The translations under genes were made by a program, and so were the position numbers. DNA of 5,355 bases from Betaproteobacteria bacterium (GTDB lineage: Bacteria > Pseudomonadota > Gammaproteobacteria > Burkholderiales > SG8-39): positions 1 to 5,355 of the forward strand of contig JAOUFA010000265.1 in the NCBI GenBank assembly GCA_029858545.1. The letters run 5' to 3'. The stretch's first letter is position 1; each line of letters starts with the position of its first letter. Shown piece by piece: positions 1 to 5,355 of this stretch. Below the pieces are notes generated by a model. That model was given only the letters and a program-made list of their open reading frames with translations, had not been told where the DNA came from and ran no database searches.

Positions 1-13
1 TTCCAGTGAACAT
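1..13 (-). CDS. ribE: Riboflavin synthase alpha subunit, first four codons only (partial)
   Basis: Reading leftward from an ATG at 13-11, the codons are ATG TTC ACT GGA, followed by a single A at the window edge. This gives MFTG and a next codon starting with A, which fits Ile. Riboflavin synthase alpha chains nearly always begin MFTGI, and this gene commonly follows ribD in proteobacteria. The ATG overlaps the ribD stop by one base (TGATG), a typical translational-coupling arrangement. The enzyme converts two molecules of 6,7-dimethyl-8-ribityllumazine into riboflavin plus the pyrimidine precursor. Only 13 bases are visible, so the call rests on four residues plus context. The gene is called ribE or ribC depending on naming convention. 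Confidence 0.7.
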
Positions 14-1092
14 CAGAACCTCGCGAGAATTCTCAGATCCTTGCCGATCCGCTCGATCGAATGCAACGTGAGCCCCACGCGCGCGTCGAGCGACGCCACC
101 GCCGGCAGGTTCACGATCCCCTGCGCCGTATCGCCGAGCAGACTCGGATTGAGGTACAGGAGCAACTCGTCCACGCAGCCCTCGCGCACGAGCGAGCCGT
201 TCAGCTTGAATCCCGCCTCGACGTGCAGTTCGTTCACGCCGCGACCCGCGAGTTCTCCAAGCAGCGCCTGCAGATCGACCTTCCCGGATGAATTCGCGCA
301 ACACACCACCTCCGTGCCCGCCGCCTCGAGCGCATGCCGCTTTGCGGCATCCTCCAGTGCGCAGAAGACGAGCGCGCCGCCGCCGTCGAGGATGCGCGAT
401 CGCGGCGAAATGTCGAGCCGGCTGTCGACCACCACGCGCAGCGGCTGGCGCGGCGTTGCGACCTCACGCACCGTGAGACGCGGATCGTCGGTCTGCACGG
501 TGCCGATTCCGGTGAGCAGCGCACAGGCGCGCGCGCGCCAGCGGTGGCCGTCGGCACGCGCCTCCGCACCGGTGATCCACTGCGAGCTTCCGTCGGCGAG
601 CGCGCTGCGCCCGTCGAGGGTCGCAGCGATCTTCATGCGCAGCCAGGGCCGACCGCGCGTCACGCGCGAGACGAAGCCGATATTCAGTTCGCGCGCCTCG
701 TCTTCCAGCAGTCCCGCTTCGAAACCGACGCCCGCTGCGGCGAGGCGCGCACCGCCTCCGCGCGCCTCGGGATTCGGGTCGCGCAACGCCGCGACCACGC
801 GCGCCACGCCCGCGCGAAGCAGCGCCTCCGAGCAGGGCGGCGTGCGGCCGTGATGATTGCAGGGTTCGAGGTTCAGGTAGACGGTCGCGCCCCGCGCGGC
901 CGTGCCGGCTTGCGCGAGCGCCACCGCTTCGGCATGCGGCGCGCCCGCCCTTTCATGCCACCCCTCGCCGACGATGGCTTCGCCGTTTACGATCACGCAG
1001 CCGACGCGCGGGTTGGGGGTCGCGGTATGCAGCCCGCGCCCGGCAAGCGCCAGAGCGCGTTGCATGAATGCGCGATCGAAGGGGGTAAACAC
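13..1092 (-). CDS. ribD: Bifunctional riboflavin deaminase/reductase RibD
   Basis: This cytoplasmic enzyme carries out two consecutive steps of riboflavin synthesis: deamination of the pyrimidine from GTP cyclohydrolase II, then NADPH-dependent reduction of the ribosyl side chain. The 359-residue length is normal. The N-terminal cytidine-deaminase-like domain (about 1-145) has TPNPRVGC at 25-32, the zinc ligand and proton shuttle HAE at 53-55, and PCNHHGRTPPC at 77-87, giving zinc ligands His53, Cys78 and Cys87. The C-terminal reductase domain (from about 149) has KIAATLDGR at 154-162, SQWITG at 170-175 and GTVQTDDPRLT at 197-207. The start is GTG, two bases after the nrdR stop; the next in-frame ATG is codon 10. 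I prefer the GTG because residues 1-10 (FxxFDxAFM) match the usual beginning of betaproteobacterial RibD, though no strong ribosome-binding site is visible. The loop after DPNP (105-108) is one residue shorter than usual and lacks the typical VAG. The stop overlaps the start of the riboflavin synthase gene. Confidence 0.96.
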   Translation of the reverse strand: MFTPFDRAFMQRALALAGRGLHTATPNPRVGCVIVNGEAIVGEGWHERAGAPHAEAVALAQAGTAARGATVYLNLEPCNHHGRTPPCSEALLRAGVARVVAALRDPNPEARGGGARLAAAGVGFEAGLLEDEARELNIGFVSRVTRGRPWLRMKIAATLDGRSALADGSSQWITGAEARADGHRWRARACALLTGIGTVQTDDPRLTVREVATPRQPLRVVVDSRLDISPRSRILDGGGALVFCALEDAAKRHALEAAGTEVVCCANSSGKVDLQALLGELAGRGVNELHVEAGFKLNGSLVREGCVDELLLYLNPSLLGDTAQGIVNLPAVASLDARVGLTLHSIERIGKDLRILARF

Positions 1093-1094
1093 AA

Positions 1095-1562
1095 CTATCT
1101 GCGGCGCTTGCGCGGCGACTTCACTTCCTGCAGTGCTTCACGAAAATCCTCGGGCGTCTCGAAGCTGCGGTAGACCGAAGCGAAGCGGATGTAGGCGATC
1201 TTGTCGAGTTTCGCGAGCTCGCGCATCACCAGGTCGCCGACACGGCTGGTCGGAATCTCCCGCTCGCCGAGCGAGCGCAGCTTTTCCTCGATGCGATCGA
1301 CGGCACCGTCCACCGCCTCGGTGGCGACCGGGCGCTTTCTGAGCGCCAGCTTCATGCTGCCCATCAGCTTGTCGCGGTCGTAGTCGGTGCGGCTGCCGTC
1401 CTTCTTCACCAGGCGCGGCAGACGCAACTCGACCCGCTCATAGGTGGTGAAGCGCTTGTCGCAGGCCGGGCAGCGCCGGCGCCGACGAATCACGTTCGCC
1501 TCCGGGTTGGAGCGCGTGTCGACGACCTGCGTGTCGTCGTTGCTGCAGAAGGGGCAGCGCAC
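1095..1562 (-). CDS. nrdR: Transcriptional repressor NrdR
   Basis: NrdR is a nucleotide-sensing repressor that binds NrdR boxes upstream of ribonucleotide reductase operons and shuts them down when dATP is plentiful. The 155-residue length is normal. A zinc ribbon at the N-terminus has the two expected cysteine pairs, CPFC at 3-6 and CPAC at 31-34, with VVDTR at 13-17, a run of five arginines at 26-30 and the family signature KRFTTYER at 36-43. An ATP-cone domain follows (about 49-139), including VKKDGSRTDYDRDKL and the segment KIAYIRFASVYRSF. The protein ends in a basic tail (SPRKRRR). The start is GTG, nine bases after the glyA stop, and is supported because the zinc ribbon begins immediately and a GAGG ribosome-binding site is correctly placed. 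Cotranscription with glyA and ribD is common in betaproteobacteria. I saw no NrdR box in the window, so its targets must lie elsewhere. Confidence 0.97.
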   Translation of the reverse strand: MRCPFCSNDDTQVVDTRSNPEANVIRRRRRCPACDKRFTTYERVELRLPRLVKKDGSRTDYDRDKLMGSMKLALRKRPVATEAVDGAVDRIEEKLRSLGEREIPTSRVGDLVMRELAKLDKIAYIRFASVYRSFETPEDFREALQEVKSPRKRRR

Positions 1563-1571
1563 CGGATCGCC

Positions 1572-2816
<1,245 letters not shown>

Positions 2817-2841
2817 GGCGGGCTCGTGAACGGAGACGCGA

Positions 2842-2850
2842 ATTCTACCA
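2842..2850 (-). promoter_or_regulatory. Candidate extended -10 promoter for glyA-nrdR-ribD
   Basis: In the 44-base gap between the solute-binding protein gene and glyA, the minus strand reads TGGTAGAAT. This is an extended -10 (TGn) followed by TAGAAT, five of six matches to TATAAT, in otherwise GC-rich DNA. The best -35-like hexamer is TCGACT at 2868-2863, four of six matches but with a short 15-base spacer and lying across the preceding stop codon. Transcription would begin near 2835, giving a leader of about 20 bases. One short motif could occur by chance, and readthrough from the upstream gene pair is an alternative source of glyA transcript. Confidence 0.3.
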
Positions 2851-2860
2851 GTGCACCATG

Positions 2861-3829
2861 CTAGTCGATCCGCGCGCCGAGACGCTGCAGCAGTCTTCCC
2901 CATTTCTCGCGCTCCTGCGCCTGCAACGTCGCCGCCGCCTCGGGCGTGCCGCCGACCGGCTCCACGCCCAATTCGACCAGTTTGTCGCGCAGCAGCGGAT
3001 CGCCGAGCGCCCGGTTGACCTCCGCGTTGAGCCGCGCGACGACGTTTCCCGGCAGGCCACTCGGCCCAACCAGCACGATCCACACCGCGCTTTCGATCGG
3101 CATGCCCTGCTCGGCGAAAGTTGGAATTCCGGGAAGGGCGCTGGAGCGCTTTCCCGCGAGCACACCGATCGGCCGCAGTGTCCCGACTCTCACCTGACGG
3201 AGTACGCCGGGAACGAGCTGAAAGATCGCGTCGACCTTGCCGTCGGCGAGACTTTGCGTCGCGAGTCCCGGAGAGTTGAACGGAAGGTGCAGCATATACA
3301 CGCGGTTGTGCTCCTTGTACAACTCGGCGGCGAGGTACATCGAGCTGCCGAGGCCGGTCGAGCCGTAGCTGAGCTCGCCCGGATGGGCGCGCGTGTAGGC
3401 GGTGAACTCCGGCAGAGTGCGTACCGGCAGCGCGCCGTTGACCACCAGGATGTTCGGCAGGCTCGCATAGACCACGATTTGCGTCAGGTCCCTCTTTGCG
3501 TCGAACGGCATCTTTGCGTAAAGCCCGGGGTTGACGAACAGCGTTCCGGAGCCCGCCATGCCCAGCGTGTAACCGTCGGCGGGCGATTTCGCCACCTCGG
3601 CAATGCCGTCGTTGCCGTTCGCTCCCGGACGATTCTCGACTGAGATGCGCTCGCGCAGCGTCGTGCTCAGCATCTCGCCGAGTATGCGCGTGAGCGGATC
3701 GATGATCCCGCCGTATTCGTAGGGCACGATGATGCGGATCGGTCGCGCCGGATAGTCCTGCGCGTGCAGGCCTTGCGGCGCCAGCGCGACGAGCGCCGCG
3801 AGCAACAGGGGCCGGCGCCACGCCGTCAT
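2861..3829 (-). CDS. Bug-family (TctC-like) periplasmic solute-binding protein
   Basis: This is a 322-residue secreted binding protein of the tripartite tricarboxylate transporter receptor (Bug) family, which is strongly expanded in Burkholderiales and binds carboxylates and related small solutes. Residues 1-23 form a signal peptide: MTAWRRP, then a hydrophobic LLLAALVALA core and likely cleavage after LHA. The mature protein starts QDYPARPIRIIVPY, the family hallmark, followed by GGIID at 40-44 where Asp44 is the usual binding-loop aspartate. Further family features are ENRPGANG at 65-72, PADGYT at 83-88, the HPGELSYGSTGLGS segment at 149-162, a DGKVDAIF segment and the PGIPTFAEQG segment. 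Tyr165 stands where many members have His. The start is chosen because the signal peptide begins there, a GGGAG site lies six bases upstream, and the ATG overlaps the dehydratase stop by four bases. No TctA or TctB membrane partner is in the window, so this may be an orphan Bug protein. The ligand is unknown; an organic or sugar acid used by the neighbouring dehydratase is an inference. Confidence 0.93.
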   Translation of the reverse strand: MTAWRRPLLLAALVALAPQGLHAQDYPARPIRIIVPYEYGGIIDPLTRILGEMLSTTLRERISVENRPGANGNDGIAEVAKSPADGYTLGMAGSGTLFVNPGLYAKMPFDAKRDLTQIVVYASLPNILVVNGALPVRTLPEFTAYTRAHPGELSYGSTGLGSSMYLAAELYKEHNRVYMLHLPFNSPGLATQSLADGKVDAIFQLVPGVLRQVRVGTLRPIGVLAGKRSSALPGIPTFAEQGMPIESAVWIVLVGPSGLPGNVVARLNAEVNRALGDPLLRDKLVELGVEPVGGTPEAAATLQAQEREKWGRLLQRLGARID

Positions 3830-5355
3830 GCCGATCTCCCGCCTTGCGGTGCGCGCAAAAAATCGAAATCGCAGCCCAGCTCGGCCTGCTGCACGTGCTC
3901 CATGTAGAGCTTCGCGTAGCCGCGCGCGGGCAGCGCCGCGGGCGGGCGCCATTGTGCGCGGCGCCGCGCGAGTTCATCGTCGGTGACGAGCAGATCGATG
4001 CGCCGCTCTGTCACCGACAGGCGGATGCGATCGCCGTTGCGCACCAGCGCGAGCGGTCCGCCCACCGCCGCCTCGGGCGAGACGTGCAGCAGCACCGTGC
4101 CATAGGCGGTGCCGCTCATGCGCGCGTCCGAGATGCGCAGCATGTCCTTCACTCCGGCGCGCGCGAGCTTGGCCGGAATCGGCAGGTAGCCCGCCTCGGG
4201 CATCGCGTAGCCCGACTTCGGTCCCGCGTTTTGCAGCACGAGACAATCGTCGGGGGTCACATCGAGCGCCGGATCGTCGATGCGCGCGGCAAGATCGTCG
4301 AGCGAGGAGAACACCACCGCGCGTGCCTCGCGCTCGAACAGGCGTGCGTCGGCCGCCGAGCGCTTGAGGATCGCGCCATTGGGCGCGAGCGAGCCAAAGA
4401 GCGCGACCAGCCCGCCCTGCGCGGCGAGCGGCTCGCCGAACGGCCGCACCACCGCCCGGTCTACCCAGGCGGGTTCGCGCGCCAGACGCTCGCCCAGCGT
4501 GATGCCGGCCACCGTCATGCAGTCCAGATGCAGCAAAGGCTGAAGCTCGCGCAGCACCGCGCCGATGCCGCCCGCGCCGTGCAGGTCGGACATGTAATGC
4601 TGGCCGGTCGGTTTCAGGTCGACCAGCACCGGCGTCGTATCGGACAGTTCGTTGAGTCGCGCGAGCGGCAGCGGCACGCCGACGCGGCCGGCGATCGCGG
4701 TGAGATGCAGGATGGCGTTGGTCGAGCCGCCGATCGCGAGCAGCACGCGCAGCGCATTGTCGACCGAGTGCGCGGTGATGATCTGCGAAGGCCGCAGTGC
4801 GTGCCGCGCGAGCTCCGCCGCGCGCTTGCCGCTCGCCTCGGCGGCGCGCAATCGATCGGCATGCACCGCGGGAATCGCCGCGCTGCCTGGCAGGGCCATG
4901 CCGAGCGCTTCGGCGATCGCGGCCATGCTCGAGGCCGTTCCCATCACCGCGCAACTGCCGGCGGTGGTGGCGAGATTGCCTTCGATCTCGGCGATGCCGG
5001 CCTGATCGACCGTGCCGGCGCGGTGCATCGCCCAGAAACGACGGCAATCGGTGCAGGCACCCAACCGCTCGCCGTGGAAAGAAGTCGGCAGCATCGGTCC
5101 GCCGATCAACTGCACCGCGGGAACATCGGCCGAGGCCGCGCCCATCAGCTGCGCGGGCACCGTCTTGTCGCAACCGCCGACGAGCAGCACCGCGTCCATC
5201 GGCTGGGCGCGGATCATCTCCTCGACGTCGATCGACATCAGGTTCCTGAACATCATCGAGGTCGGATGGAGGAACACCTCGCCGAGCGACACCGTCGGAA
5301 ATTCGATCGGCAGCGCACCCGCGGCGAGCACGCCGCGCTTGGCCGCCTCGATCAG
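3826..5355 (-). CDS. IlvD/Edd-family dehydratase (probable sugar-acid or dihydroxy-acid dehydratase), N-terminus missing
   Basis: Enzymes of this family remove water from 2,3-dihydroxy acids or sugar acids to give 2-keto acids, using an Fe-S cluster and Mg2+. The visible part is 509 residues and runs off the right edge; the first codons read LIEAAKRGVLAAGALPIEFP, which is internal family sequence. Two of the three cluster cysteines are present: Cys62 in GGCDK (with Asp63 and Lys64, the usual metal-site residues) and Cys135 in AGSCAVMG. Their spacing of 73 residues equals that recalled for rhizobial L-arabinonate dehydratase (Cys127/Cys200), so about 65 residues, including the first cluster cysteine, should lie outside the window. 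GGSTNA at 209-214 is the family signature, and RISDARMSG carries the probable catalytic Ser414. The C-terminal segment HVQQAELGCDFDFL resembles IlvD/Edd sugar-acid members. Unusual is GACTDCRRFW, with Cys101 and Cys104 where sugar-acid dehydratases usually have GSGSDxWK. True branched-chain IlvD is possible but less likely given the Bug partner and this segment. The substrate cannot be assigned. Confidence 0.92.
   Translation of the reverse strand: MIEAAKRGVLAAGALPIEFPTVSLGEVFLHPTSMMFRNLMSIDVEEMIRAQPMDAVLLVGGCDKTVPAQLMGAASADVPAVQLIGGPMLPTSFHGERLGACTDCRRFWAMHRAGTVDQAGIAEIEGNLATTAGSCAVMGTASSMAAIAEALGMALPGSAAIPAVHADRLRAAEASGKRAAELARHALRPSQIITAHSVDNALRVLLAIGGSTNAILHLTAIAGRVGVPLPLARLNELSDTTPVLVDLKPTGQHYMSDLHGAGGIGAVLRELQPLLHLDCMTVAGITLGERLAREPAWVDRAVVRPFGEPLAAQGGLVALFGSLAPNGAILKRSAADARLFEREARAVVFSSLDDLAARIDDPALDVTPDDCLVLQNAGPKSGYAMPEAGYLPIPAKLARAGVKDMLRISDARMSGTAYGTVLLHVSPEAAVGGPLALVRNGDRIRLSVTERRIDLLVTDDELARRRAQWRPPAALPARGYAKLYMEHVQQAELGCDFDFLRAPQGGRSA
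3836..3840 (-). promoter_or_regulatory. Ribosome-binding site for the Bug-family gene
   Basis: GGGAG on the minus strand is six bases upstream of the ATG at 3829-3827 and lies inside the last codons of the dehydratase gene. Together with the ATGA stop/start overlap it fixes the start of the binding protein and indicates coupled translation of the two genes. Confidence 0.65.

Noticed and set aside
41..1173. Long plus-strand open frames opposite ribD (about 270 and 279 codons).
   Set aside because: They have low-complexity Arg/Ser/Ala/Pro composition and no recognisable motif, as expected for antisense shadows of a GC-rich gene; RibD on the minus strand is unmistakable.
2817..2860. Search for a terminator, riboswitch or NrdR box in the gap before glyA.
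   Set aside because: The gap is only 44 bases. I found a short GTGCAC palindrome but no stem-loop with a T run, too little room for a glycine riboswitch, and nothing like the AT-rich NrdR-box consensus.
2858..3643. Plus-strand open frame of 261 codons opposite the Bug gene.
   Set aside because: Antisense shadow: it has no domain signature and is full of Arg and His, while the minus strand encodes a clear family protein with signal peptide and ribosome-binding site.
3830..3952. An upstream start for the Bug protein that would add about 41 residues.
   Set aside because: It would bury the signal peptide behind an Arg-rich extension overlapping the dehydratase by over 120 bases. The ATG at 3829 has a good ribosome-binding site and begins the signal peptide.
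2817..3977. The glyA reading frame stays open far upstream, which would make an 801-residue fusion protein.
   Set aside because: The extra 387 residues overlap the Bug gene in another frame, are rich in Arg, Ala and Gly, and resemble no SHMT extension. GlyA has its normal length from the ATG at 2816.
3974..5173. Minus-strand open frame of 399 codons inside the dehydratase gene.
   Set aside because: Overlaps the dehydratase in a shifted frame, with Arg/Gly/Ala-rich sequence and no motif; a high-GC shadow.
5329..5331. GTG at 5331 as the true start of the dehydratase.
   Set aside because: The frame continues to the window edge and the codons before the GTG read LIEAAKRG, which fits internal sequence of IlvD/Edd proteins; about 65 further residues are expected outside the window.

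Overview
The window is a tightly packed, entirely minus-strand stretch of a high-GC bacterial chromosome. Transcription runs from the right edge to the left edge. The order glyA-nrdR-ribD followed by riboflavin synthase, the high GC content, and an orphan-looking Bug/TctC-type binding protein all point to a betaproteobacterium, most likely of the order Burkholderiales. This placement is inferred from gene order and protein character, not from a database search.

Reading with transcription, the right part holds a catabolic-looking pair. The first gene is an IlvD/Edd-family dehydratase whose N-terminus lies beyond the right edge. The second is a secreted Bug-family (TctC-like) solute-binding protein, whose ATG overlaps the dehydratase stop by 4 bases (ATGA) behind a good Shine-Dalgarno sequence. 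The likely theme is capture of an organic or sugar acid in the periplasm and its dehydration in the cytoplasm. The substrate cannot be read from the sequence.

After a 44-base gap with a candidate extended -10 promoter comes a housekeeping run: glyA (serine hydroxymethyltransferase), nrdR (zinc-ribbon/ATP-cone repressor of ribonucleotide reductase genes) and ribD (bifunctional riboflavin deaminase/reductase). The first four codons of the next gene follow; they read MFTG and overlap the ribD stop as TGATG, matching the start of riboflavin synthase alpha. Gaps here are 9, 2 and -1 bases, so this looks like one operon joining one-carbon metabolism, dNTP-synthesis control and flavin synthesis. nrdR and ribD both begin with GTG.

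I saw no RNA gene, mobile element, CRISPR array, tandem repeat or convincing terminator, and no gene-free stretch longer than 44 bases. The most noteworthy points are the translationally coupled dehydratase/Bug pair directly upstream of glyA, and two extra cysteines near the dehydratase active site. Nothing in the window looks like a wholly new system.
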